Origin: Takakia lepidozioides
Taxonomy: Eukaryota > Streptophyta > Takakiopsida > Takakiales > Takakiaceae
Assembly: GCA_030704615.1 (NCBI GenBank)
Contig: CM060733.1
Location: 28,952,001 to 29,016,000 of the forward strand
Length of the DNA stretch: 64,000 nt
Reading direction: 5' to 3'
How positions within the stretch are numbered: the stretch's first letter is position 1; every line of letters starts with the position of its first letter. A model generated the notes under the pieces. It searched no databases, was not told where the DNA came from, and saw only the letters and a list, made by a program, of their open reading frames with translations. Positions 1 through 11,400 of this stretch are shown in pieces. Position numbers and translations under genes: made by a program.

Positions 1-3000
1 TTTGGACAGCAACACAATTGGACCTCGGCCAGCGATTGTGTAAGCTGGACCTCCAAGTGAAAAGTTGATTTGGTATGCCCCAGGGCCTGGACTTCGCTCA
101 TTTCTGCCTGAAGTATATCGCCTAGCCATAGTGTATGCAGGCATTGCATGGCCCTTTATGGGACTGTAGGCGCCTGGACCAGGGGTATTACTATCCCTAT
201 TGTTCAAAGGGCCTCTGCCAGCAATGGTGTAAGCAGGACCAACAGTCCTAGTCCATATCGTATAAGTCCCTGGTCCTGGGCCGACCTCAGTATCTGCCAA
301 TCCACTCCGTGTTCCCAATGTATATGCAGGTGCATTCCTTTTGATAGTATCAATGTTAATTGTGTAGGACCCTGGTCCTGGCCCCGTCTCATTGCACATT
401 GCCTCATATCTCTTGGCCATAGTGAAAGCTGCAGTTTGTGACTTCGGAATGAAATGATAGGCCCCAGGACCTGGTGAATCACTAGTGTCACCCATTGTGT
501 ACCTTCCAGCAATTGTATATGCTGGAGACTTGTCCGTTGCAGGGAGTACATATTGCCCTGGGCCCGGGGATATGTCGAGGCCATGTTCTTCACGCCTCCC
601 AGCAATCGTGTATGCTGGCCCTCCTTTCACGGGCTTGGTATCATAGGCACCAGGGCCTGGTGTGCGTTCTTGTCCATGGTCACGGGACCTTCCTGCAATG
701 GTATAAGCTGGTGCACTGTAGCATTGGTCAGAGGAATAACTTCCAGGTCCGGGGCCAGATTCTGCTGTAATTGGTGGTCGGCCTGAGGCAAGGCTGTAAG
801 CAGGGCCTGCAGTGTCAGGGCGAAGATCGTAGGATCCAGGTCCTGGACCTGGATCCAGTTCACGTATTGTCACTCGATTTCCTAGGCTGAAGGCAGGAGG
901 ATTCGGGCCCATCAGCTTTATGTCAACCACATAACTCCCAGGTCCTGGAGTGCTTTCTGTAGGTCCTGTTCCACTGCGCCCAGTAATTGTGAACGCCGGT
1001 CCTCCAATGATTCTCTCGAGACTGTAAGCACCTGGGCCAGGAGTGTCTTCCTTGTCACTGAACTTGTGCCGGCTGGCAATGGTGTATTTAGGCCCTGTGA
1101 TTATGTTTTGAATGGTATAGGATCCAGGGCCTGGTGTTCTCCCTGTTGCGGAAGGCCTAGCTCTGCCGGCTATACTGTAAGCAGGGCTCATCAGGAAGGC
1201 ACGTTGAGGGTCATAGGCCCCTGGACCCGGTGATCGCTCTTCGTGGCCTGCTGGTCCTCTTCCAGCAATAGTGTAAGCAGGGGCATTGCTGGCAATGAAG
1301 CTGTCATATGTGCCTGGTCCAGGACCACCCTCTCGAATAACTTTGTTGTGTCTTCCTGGTATACTGTAGGCAGGACCTGGTGGTAATAACACAGTAGTGT
1401 AAGCACCAGGCCCTGGAGTGTCAGCTTCCATGCCTCTCTTGTAGCGTCTAGCTATGGTATAGGCAGGGGTGTTTGGATTGAGAGGCTGAAGGTAAGCCCC
1501 TGGCCCTGGGGTACCTTCATCAGTGTGTTCACGATATCGCCCCTGTATGGTGTAAGCAGGCCCTCCTGCAGCAGATTTGTCACATCAGAAAGAATTTCTC
1601 TCAAAACATATTTTGGCACCCTTGATATCTATCATTGCTACTTATCGCTGGGCCACATTTCCGAACTGGCCGTGAGAGTAATTGGTGCTTAGGCTTTTCT
1701 TTGAACGATCTCAATGGTCAGGTTCAACGTTCATGGTGTCATACCTTAACAAATATAAAGTCTGGCCAAATCGTCAATTTTATCAAATATCTAGAGGCTA
1801 TCCATCAAGAATCTGATTCATGTTGGTATGAACAGTGTAAAGATCTGTTCGTGGAAATTTTTGTCATGATTGGCATTTGAAAAGTTGAATGAACTGTACT
1901 CACCTATTTTCTGTGCAACAGTGTAGGAACCAGGACCTGGTCCTGGGTCTTCTTGAGTTCTATGATACCGTTGTGCAATAGTAAAGGCTGGAGCATTATA
2001 CAGATTCTGGGTGTAGTAGGCTCCGGGCCCAGGGGTTTGAGGTGCTAAAACAATGTCCCTGCGTTTGGCAAGGCTGTATGCTGGACCTGCTGACTTTGGC
2101 CGGATATCATACTCCCCTGGCCCGGGGAAGGGTGTTAAATCTGTGACAGGGTGTCTTCCTGCAATTGTATAAGCCGGCGCGGCACTCTTGACATAGCACA
2201 CGTATTCCCCTGGGCCAGGTCCTGGGTCTACTTTCGATTCCTCCCGCCTCCCTGCAATTGTGAAGGCTGGGACACTAGAGAATGTGTGTGTGTTATATTC
2301 GCCAGGACCTGGGCACCTTTCAGATTTATCTGATCGATAGCGCCTCGCCATGGTGAAGGCTGGGGCACTGTGAGGGGTGACAATCTGATATGCCCCAGGG
2401 CCTGGGCCAGGTGTTGGATCAACCACTTCTGTCCTCATACCCATCTTGAATGCTGGAGTATGATGATTTGTTTGCACATTGTAGGCACCAGGGCCAGGAG
2501 AGTCGATGTAGTCTTTGTCTCTGTATCTACTGGCTATGGTGAAGGCTGGAGCATGTGGAGCTAGTCCACTGTCATATGCCCCTGGTCCTGGAACATCCTC
2601 TGCATGGCCCTTTGCCCGGGCCCCGGCAATGCTGAAAGCAGGCCCAACATGCACAGGTACAAGATTATATGCACCAGGACCTGGGCTTGAGGTGGTCGTC
2701 CTTTCCTTGTAGTGGGACCCCATAGAGTAAGCTGGTGGTTTGTTGGTGACCTGTTTGATGTCAGGAGCATATTCACCGGGGCCAGGGCTATCAGCTGTCT
2801 GCATCAATGGATACCTTCCAGCAATTGTGTATGCTGGTGAGCTGACAGTTTTGTTATCATTGTAGGTGCCAGGGCCAGGACTGTCTTCCATCCCAAGCTG
2901 ACCAAAGCGCTGAGCTATGGTGTAGGCAGGGCCACTGTTGTTCTTAGGTGCACTATATGAACCTGGCCCAGGACCCTCGTCACTATGGCTGCATGGGTAC

Positions 3001-4235
3001 CTTGATTGTATAGTGTAAGCTGGGCCATCCACCTTGCTCTTTAAGTTGTATGCGCCTGGTCCAGGGGTGTTGTTAGTGTCATGGTCAGAATGCCTGGTCC
3101 CAATTGTGAAGGCTGGTGTATAATGCCCTGGCATAGCATATGCACCGGGTCCCGGTGTGATGTCCCTAGGGCCTGTACCATGCCGCCCAGGTAGACTATA
3201 AGCTGGAGAACTTGATTTAATCTTCACATCATAGGCCCCAGGCCCAGGACCAGTGTTATATCCTCGTGTGGTGGTCCGGCCAGCTATAGCCCTCCCAGTT
3301 AAGCTGTAAGCAGATGAACTATATCTTTTCATTGGGTCGTACGCTCCTGGCCCAGGGCTCAATTCTTGGGGGCCGTAAGTGTACCGACGTGCGATTGTGT
3401 AGCAAGGGCTGACAGGTCTTGGGCCTGGATCGTATGCACCGGGCCCCGGGCTATTATCTCTTAAGTCATCATCTCTTCTCCCAGCAATGGAGTATGCGGG
3501 TCCTGATGGCTGAGCACGTGGGTGATATTCCCCGGGGCCTGGGCTCACATAGCCTGTATGTTCCTTCACCCGGCTGCTTATAGTGTAGGCAGGGCCCCTC
3601 TCACGCTTGTCTATATTATAGGCTCCTGGTCCTGGCTTTTCTTCTTGCTGTCCACCTTCAAATCGCTTTGCAAGGCTACAAGCAGGTACCCTGGCGTGGA
3701 GTGCCTTCACATTGTATGCCCCAGGCCCAGGCGAGTCTTCATTTAGAGCATCGTGTGTGCGTTTGCCAATGGTATATGCTGGGGCACCTGACCTGCTGAA
3801 GTTGTCATAGGCTCCAGGCCCTGGGGTGCGGGTCGATGGAACATTGCGTGCCCTTGCTGCAAGGGTGTAAGCTGGGCCAAGTCTTTTCCTTGGAATGTCG
3901 TAGGCTCCAGGGCCGGGGGTTCTGGTGCTGTGTCCACTGCGATACCTCGAAGCAATGCTATAGCACGGGGCAGCAGCCTTGGTGAATTCTGTGTTTGATG
4001 TGTAACTCCCTGGGCCAGGGCCCTGATCTCCCCCCTTTGTACCCCATCTACCTGGAATGGTGTAGGCCAGGCCTTTTGACTCCGTACGTGGATTGTATGT
4101 TCCAGGTCCAGGTTGTGAAGCATCAGTATGTTGTTTTGTCCGCTTGCCAATGGAATATGCCGGTGCTTGGGGGCTGATAGCTCGTTCGTTGGGGTTGTAG
4201 GCCCCTGGCCCTGGATTTTCATTCCAGTAATCCAT
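1..4235 (-). CDS. Giant sperm-tail PG-rich repeat (SHIPPO/ODF3-like) protein, 3' end off window
   Basis: Seen: translation starts at the ATG at 4235 (context ACCATGG, protein begins MDYWNENPGPGAY). Exon 1 is 4235-1904, a 338-bp intron (1903-1566) has a GTGAGT donor and CTGCAG acceptor, and exon 2 runs from 1565 to the window edge without a stop. About 1,299 residues are visible. They consist almost wholly of a unit of about 30-34 residues: PGPGAY or PGPGSY, a short spacer, then PAYTIAGR or PAFTIASR. I count 25 PGPG cores in exon 1 and 16 in exon 2. Family knowledge: this is the sperm-tail PG-rich repeat of SHIPPO1/ODF3 and STPG proteins, several of which bind the inside of axonemal microtubules. 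Inference: an axonemal or microtubule-associated protein of flagellated sperm. Animal ODF3 has only a handful of repeats, so this length is unusual. Other frames are also open here because the repeat is G+C-rich and periodic. Confidence 0.93.
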
Positions 4236-4689
4236 GGTTCTTTCTGCTGTGGTTGATGTAGCTTGATAGTGGCTCAGCGCAACACCTTCAGTGGTGTTGT
4301 GTCAAATTGAGTGCCCTGGTGGGATTGAGACAGATAATTTCATGCTCCTCGAGACGCAAGAAAGGGAGGTAGTTTTGAAATAGGGTAGGTTGGTGGAGGA
4401 ATAGCTGGAAGAAGGGAGGTATGTGTGTCTTGGATTCTGCATTTTCTCACTCTAAGCATGAATTGCAATTTCTGAAGCAACTGTGCTATATCTACTACAG
4501 TGAGCTTGGTTGAACGTCAACACTCCATCAACCCTGTTACTCAAGCTTTGTACAGTGGCTATGACATGCCTTGTGAGTAGAAAGCCCCCGTGCGGCTGCA
4601 GATGGTTAGAAAACCACTGCCCTCAAGTAGTTGTAACAGCCTACAGTCAATGATCAAAAGGCAAAGGCATGATTATGTAGTTTGTTACT
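4236..4689. other. Upstream region of the PG-rich repeat gene
   Basis: Non-coding as far as I can see. It should hold the 5' UTR and promoter of the minus-strand repeat gene. No clear TATA box or other motif was recognised. Confidence 0.4.
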
Positions 4690-4905
4690 CTATCGAAAGT
4701 TCTGTAAACTTCTGACGCAGGATTCCTCCTTCGTAAGAAATGAATAGGATCTCTCTCTCTCTCTTTCTCTCCCCCTCTCCCTCTAGTTGCTTGTGGCTCC
4801 TCTCTCTTTCTTGTTTCTTCCCTTGTCCCATAAGCTCTCTGAGCTTTCTGCAGACATTATAAAGTACCATTTCATCTCATTTCTCTCCCAACAAACAGCA
4901 TGAGT
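4690..4905 (+). repeat. LINE 3'-end fragment with (CT)n tract
   Basis: A CT-rich stretch (4750-4800) is followed by CATAAGCTCT, GAGCTTTCTGC and ATAAAGTACCATTTCAT. The same string of motifs, slightly diverged, follows the zinc-finger end of the LINE at 21256-21415. This is therefore a 3' fragment of that LINE family, inserted between the repeat gene and CCT2. Confidence 0.65.
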
Positions 4906-7008
4906 ACAACTTTAAAGTTCTGGCCACACGGCTACAGCATCCGTCTCATGAGTGCATCCTCTCACCTTTAAAGCCCCTTCCTGTTTCTCTCTGTTCTTTC
5001 TTGATCTTGCTTGTTTCACCTAAAACACTGACTGCAACCGATCAATTTTACTAGGTGTGCAAGCTCCCATGAAGTGGGATTCCTAGGTCGTATGCCCAGA
5101 TAAGCATACAGAGGGAAGAGATGTGAGGATGGAGATGGATGTGACAAGTCAACTACGTCATCAACTACTAGCCTCTGTGTCTGTTTACTGTGGTCCATGG
5201 GCCTCTTGGGGTTGCCCAAAATTTACTTGGTACCTCTCTCTTGGCCGCTGGCCGCCCGACAATGCATGAGGTCTACAGAGGGGCACCTGATCTGGAAGGA
5301 AGGAGAGTCAAGCCATGGCGGAGAGAAGCGAGAGAGTTGAATACTCTCTCTCTCTCTCTCTCTATCTGTCTTGTGGATGACACTGGCTGCCTTGATAGAG
5401 GGAACAGGAGATGGCGAAGGGACGCGAATGGCAGTTAATGTCAGCTGAAATGTAGGCCGTTACAGTTTGGCGAAGCGTTTCGATCATACATCCATCAGCA
5501 TCCATGATCAGGACATCCATCCTTGTGGCTCTCGAATGACCTTCATCCATGGATGAATGAGAGACTGTCATCCATCCCAGCTGCTCTCCTCCTCTTCTTC
5601 GCCGCATTTGTGAGCTCTGGAAGACCCACTTGGAATGGTGCTTTCATATTTCCACCTGTGAAGTCTGAGCAGCAGTATGACCGTGGGGAAGAAGCTCGGT
5701 CTAGCGTAGCTGCACCACTGTATTCTTCAGGGACTACTTGGATAAGCAAGGGCCTACTATCTCCCATTGTTTGCATCTACATCTCTAGAAGAAAAGTTCA
5801 CTTATTTCAAACTTTTACCAGTCGAAAGCAGCGAACCGAAGTGCTAAAGTGCACAGATGGTCTTATTCACCATATAAACAGGACTGTAGATTTGTCAATC
5901 ATCTTCTACATTGGAAGTGTGTGCTGGGGCAGTGACATTGCATTACGGTCTGAAGTCTAAATGTAAGATTGTGCCACCTGTGAAACAGTGATTCTTCCTC
6001 AGACTGCCTTTGGCACTGCGAACGCGAAGTTACAAGAGAGATGCAGTTGCACTGGCGAGACTGGAGTCCGTCCCCACCACTTAGTTGGACCTCTGGTCAT
6101 CAATTGGTAGACCCTCGTGGCACTGAAAGTTGAGGTTGACGTCATTTACCGGGGCAGGACATCCCTCTGAATGGAAAACATCCATGATAACTCGGGAAAT
6201 TTTTAAGGACATCAACATCTGAATTCCAGTTGATACAGAGTAAAAATGGTGGAAACAAGATCTCTTGAATGATGAAACGATCAAAGCTAAACTGACCGAC
6301 TACTGGATGTTGATCTCACACCTCTAGATATTGCCTCGATCGAAAATTTCGAAATGTCTCCGGAAGGGAGTATCTCTCTGGTTACCCGAGAACTCTATCT
6401 CTAATCCACTGGCTCCAAGACATGTTTCAACTCTCTACCCTAGACTATGCTGCTGGAAGATTCTCTGCCCGAATCTCTTTCCTCTGCACCCTATATATTG
6501 TACACACTGATATTGTACAGGCTGCGTGGTCAATCTAACATGTGGTACTGAGAACTGCTTTCCCGAGACTGCAAACACCACTTACCTTCAAGTAGTTCAT
6601 TCTGTCTTGGCGTCCATATGGATCTCTTGGTAGTACCTACTACGCTTTAAATTAATCTCTTCTAAACTTCTTCTGCCTGTCGAATGCAGGACGTACAGGA
6701 ACCCGTCCTCAACACATACTAAAACTCCCGGGGCATAAATTCTAGGAAAGAGATCGATCATCTCTGAACCTGGCGCAGAAAACTCCCTGCCGCATGCCCT
6801 TCCCGGAGTTGTTGATATTCTATTCACACAGCTCTTGAATCTCTTGCCGGAGCTCTGTCACTCTGTGAATGACCCAGTTATCTTAACTAACTGTAAGTGG
6901 GGACATCGGTCCCCCTTTATTTAGCGCTAACGGTTGACACTGCAAGTGGGGTGGCAGGGCCCTAAAGATTTAGGCTAACAGTGGAATTAACCTAACCCTA
7001 ATTATAAA
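4906..7008. other. Intergenic, no gene recognised
   Basis: Short open frames occur on both strands, the longest at 5523-5960 (+), but none has recognisable domains, splice context or family resemblance. A (TC)n run at 5345-5371 is preceded by GAGAGAGT and can fold back on it. Part of this interval may hold unrecognised exons of the small membrane-protein frame at 7009. Confidence 0.4.
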
Positions 7009-7269
7009 ATGGTTGTAAAGCCTTCACTCATGTGCAAGACCAAAACCTGGCATTGGCTGGCAGTGAGTGTACCAGTGAAGGAGGGAGGCACTGTACAGAT
7101 AAACAGAGCTATGGTGTCAGAGCTGCTGCAAGCATTATTTGATATGCTGGTAGCAGGGTTCTCACTTGCTGTGGCCACGGGGATCTTTGCCTTCATCGCA
7201 TGGGTGTTCGTTTCAGTTGCATTTGTGAAGGCCGTGAAGATTGCGTCACCAGGCAGTGGCAGTCTGTAG
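7009..7269 (+). CDS. Possible small membrane protein, or last exon of an unseen gene
   Basis: The 86-codon frame ends in TAG at 7267-7269. Its first half is hydrophilic (MVVKPSLMCKTKTWHW...). Residues about 45-75 form a strongly hydrophobic stretch (FSLAVATGIFAFIAW then VFVSVAFV) followed by KAVKIASPGSGSL, like one long or two short membrane helices. I recognise no family. The start is uncertain: the ATG at 7009 sits just after a CCTAACCCTAATTATAAA stretch that could also be an intron end, so this could be a terminal exon. Low confidence. Confidence 0.25.
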   Translation: MVVKPSLMCKTKTWHWLAVSVPVKEGGTVQINRAMVSELLQALFDMLVAGFSLAVATGIFAFIAWVFVSVAFVKAVKIASPGSGSL

Positions 7270-8472
7270 TCACCAGCCTTACCATTGAACTAAGTGTGGC
7301 GGTTGGCTTGTTGTGTTATGGAGAAGCCTATGGGATGTAAATTGATTGGCTGGCATGCAGGCTGAGCCTCGGAGGAATTTTTGTATGATGTCTAGTTTTG
7401 AGACAATTGAGTTCAATTTTGCTCACCTCTTGTAGCTTCACTGCCCGCTCTCACCAGCAATTGAAGTTTGGATCTGCGTCATGGAAGTTTCTGGAGGTTT
7501 GCAGCATGATCTATGAGTCCTGGAGCTTCATGAGGTTTTTGATGTGATTTGCATTAGTTGATTTGCATTAGTTAGATTTGCATTAGTTGTATTGTATGTG
7601 TAGGTGTTAGTATTGTGCAATTCGAGTGCTTAGCATTGACAACTCATTACCGAAAATAACAGATATGGAAGTATGTCTCCCTAAAAACAAGGAGAATGTG
7701 CTGCAACAGTAACCTTGAACGCAACCGAATTCTCCATTCGCGCAGCACAAGGACACCAAAGATACTCAATTAGGAATGTTGCCAGAGGCGCCACTGCAGG
7801 CTGAGACCTAGAATGCCTCCTCTGCCTGCTTTCCCTCTCATCAAGGGCACACTTTGTTATGTCAGACATATGAGAGAGGGCCGTCTGGAAGAAGACACTC
7901 AAAAAGTGCTCCAAACAAGAAGAAGCGATACTCCCAAATTGAGGCTGTCTGGAGGAAGCCGGCTCGCTTGCATCGGTATCAGATCCGCCTGATTCTTTAA
8001 GCCTTTTGATGATCTCCTTCAAAGTAAGCCCCCACTTTATTGCTTGGCAGAAAAATCCTCAATATAGATTCTCACTAATCGGAGCTTCATTCTTCTGCTG
8101 ATGGTGATCATGATGAGATATGCAACTACACCTTCCTCACAATTTAGAGCCATGTTGCTTTTGAATTCGAAACTTTCACTGTTCTTCCCTTGAACGCAAA
8201 CGATGGTGTATAGAAACTCGCGACGGAGGTGGCCCTCCCGACGGACGAAGAGGAACATTTCCGGACGGATTGGACGGAAATAGGACGAAGAGTGCTAACG
8301 AAGAGAGTCGTCGGTTACAGCAGGAAAGAAAGACAGGCGTGCGAAGGTTGTGGTGGTAGTCACGGTTTCTGAAAATTGGCGCCATTGTGCTGATCTGCCT
8401 CCTCTCCGCCGTGTCTGTCGTTGTGCTCTTCTTTCTTGCAGAAGGGGGATCAGGAAATATCCTGCAGGCATC
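7270..8472. promoter_or_regulatory. Upstream region and 5' UTR of CCT2
   Basis: No coding exon is seen. Around 7545-7590 the words TTGCATTAGTTG and ATTTGCATTAGTT occur three times in tandem. The last 250 bases are richer in GC and CpG (CGGACGGATTGGACGG around 8260) and lead directly to the CCT2 start, so the promoter and 5' UTR probably lie there. No TATA box was identified. Confidence 0.4.
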
Positions 8473-11400
8473 ATGGCTTTCGGGGTGAGTTTTCTTTGGG
8501 TTTCTTTTCTTTCGTTGAGCAGAGGGGGTCTGTTGCAGTTCTTGTGGTTGTTAGATTGATGGATTCTCTTGGAATTGCGATTAAGGAGGAGTTAGAAGTA
8601 TTGCTTCGATCTCCGTTTGTGTGTAGAATGGATATTGGAGTCTGGAGAGGGAGATAGTTTTTCATTGGCTTTTGTCGTGGAAATATGGTATTTTGGGGGA
8701 GGGCGGTGCTGTGAAAGATTGTGAGTGAAGGAAAGGAGTGGAGACTGGTTTATTGAGGTTATTGAGGTTCGGAGCAGGGTTGGGGTTCTGCAATGTGGTA
8801 GAGTAGTACCGCTCTACATACTAGGTTTAGGGTTTTAGAGATGGAGGTACTCTTTAGGACTTTGCTTTCCGTAGCCTTATGGTCACTGACCAAGTGCCCG
8901 TTTAGGACACTGAGAGAAACAATAAGAAAGATATGAACTCTTGTGAAGTGCTCGCAACGCCCAAAGAGCTTATGAGAAAGTAGTTCAGGCCCAATAAAAG
9001 AAACGACCAGAAACCAGGCATGAAGTGCTGTACGAAGATGAATGCCTTATGAAGGCAAAACATTTCCTGGTCTTGAGAACTGCTAGGACAAGGTCGCTTC
9101 ATAGCTTGTGTATTTTGAGGGGCCGCAGGAACTGGAAACAGGTTAGCAATAGACAGGCAGGTAGGCAAGCGTACCACACTCAGAAATACTACTGTAAATG
9201 TACTAATAAGACTGGTTTGCCAGAACCTATAAAAGTACTACTGTAAAATAATCTAGTTAGCGTTAGCAAAGAGAGAGATACCTAGAGTTGTAATGGTGAT
9301 GAAGGCCCTCATGATGTTTTGCTTTACTCACGTTTGTCTTGCTTGTATCCTGGTGGCCCTTGATATGCAAAGGGGGAAAGTCTGTTTAAATCAGATGCTA
9401 TGGAAGAGAAGGGGGAGCGGGCCAGATTGGTACACCTCATAACCTCTTCCTCTCTCCCTCTCTAAATTTTATGAACAAGGTCTGATTAGTATGTTCTCTT
9501 TAAAATTTGTTCCTTGTTTTCTCTTTGTGTATCTTAAGCCCCAATCCGTTCATGGATGGACAGTGCACTTTGAAGTTCCAATACAATATTTTTCTGAAAA
9601 TGTATTGCTCTTTGTTTCAATATATGAGTTTGAGTGGCTGAATGAAGGTTGATGGAAATGCAGGCGTCATTCATTGGTGCCATTGCTATAGCAGACCTTG
9701 TGAAGACAACTCTTGGTCCTAAAGGAATGGTAAGTTTCTTCCAGTTTTCCAATGTCGAGTTCCTTTCTTGTCCTTTGCCTTGGGTTTATCGCATATTCTT
9801 TCCTGCTGTGGATCCTTGGAAATTTTCCTTCATTCTTCATCATGTCGATTCTCAGAGAAAAATTAGCATCAGCAATGCATTTTAATATTAATACAGGCTT
9901 TGTACCTATATGTGTTGCTTGATCAAAGAACTCAAACATTAGGTTTGGCCCATGTTCCTCCTCTCAGGATAAAATCCTGCAATCAACAGGCAGAGGCCAT
10001 ACTGTCACAGTGACAAACGATGGTGCTACCATTTTGAAGTCGTTGCATGTCGACAACCCAGCTGCCAAAGTTCTCGTTGGTATTATTTTTGGACTTCAAA
10101 GAGGAAGATGGAGAAGAGTATATCTTTAGAGTGTGTTAGTGTCGCCTTTTGTGGAAAGACCCCTCACCCAGGTTTGATAGTGGGAGGTCAAGAGGTTAGC
10201 AAGATATGAACCCACAGAAACTCGTAGCTCTCATTAGCCTCCCTTTCATAAACCCGTAGGTTATTATCACTTCAATTTTATATACAATGTTTTGATATTG
10301 CTCTACAATAGGGCGTTCATACGTGCCTAATCGCAGAGGTTGTGGTCACTACCATCGCTATTGATTTTCCTGTGGATAGGATTGAGCTGACCAGAGAACT
10401 TCAGGAGTAGAGTCAAGCAGCCCTTTGAGTTTGAAAGGCTGTACATCACAACCAGACAGTGTGTTGGGAATTTCTAAACACACACACATTGATCAAAGTT
10501 GCAAGGCTGAACGAGGGTTTCTTGGGTGTTTGGAAATAGACATATCCAAAGTGCAAGATGATGAGGTTGGGGACGGGACCACCTCTGTTGTGGTGTTGGC
10601 TGGAGAATTGTTGAGGGAGGCAGAGAAGCTGGTTGCCCTCAATATCCACCCCATGACTATCATTGCTGGTGAGACTCATCATTGTCAGTTTGAATGATAG
10701 TAATTGAGTCTTCAGAGTCTTTTAGGGGATCTGAGTTGCCTTGTTATTAACATGTAAGTTATGTGAGCTTTGCAGAGAAGGTCTCAATGTTGATTTAGCT
10801 TTGAATGGTTCTTTGTGCTTGCTTTGATTGCAGTCTGTTTTATGTGTGTATATGGATGGAATTTATATGCGCAGGTTATCGAATGGCAGCTGATACAGCT
10901 CGCAGTGCTTTAGAGAACCATGTCAGGGACCATAGAAAGGATCCAGGTACCATTGGACTCTCCGTTGCTTCTTCCATGCACTGACATCTGACTTTCTATA
11001 CAGTACTTCAAAATTAGCCTCAAATTTTGAAGGAAAGGTGGTTTGCTTGATGAAGGACATATATCACTGGGGTATGAGCTAAAGATTATTTCTCCTTTCC
11101 TGTTGTTGTAGAGAGGTTTCGCTCGGACCTTTTGAACATTGCAATGACGACATTGAGCTCCAAGATCCTGGCACAGGACAAGGTGCACTTTGCAAAGCTC
11201 GCTGTGGATGCAGTCATGCGACTGAAGGTATTATTTGACATCGGTTGGTTTTTCTGTACATTCTGTGAGACCTCAAGACGCCAGATAAGATAGTAGGTAT
11301 AATTGGTACTATCCTGGGCCAAGTTTTAGCTCTCTTCGTAAACATGTATTTATTCAGACCACTTCAACTTGCAACCTCCCTGGCTAACAGACTTGTCCCC

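Noticed and set aside
204-4222. Long frames on both strands overlapping the PG-rich repeat gene (for example 3743-4222 minus, 3522-3746 plus)
   Set aside because: They are shadow frames produced by the stop-poor periodic repeat; only the frame giving PGPGAY/PAYTIAGR units is regular over the whole length and has a good start and intron.
5523-5960. 145-codon plus-strand frame
   Set aside because: No recognisable domain, no convincing start context or splice links, and ordinary composition for non-coding DNA here.
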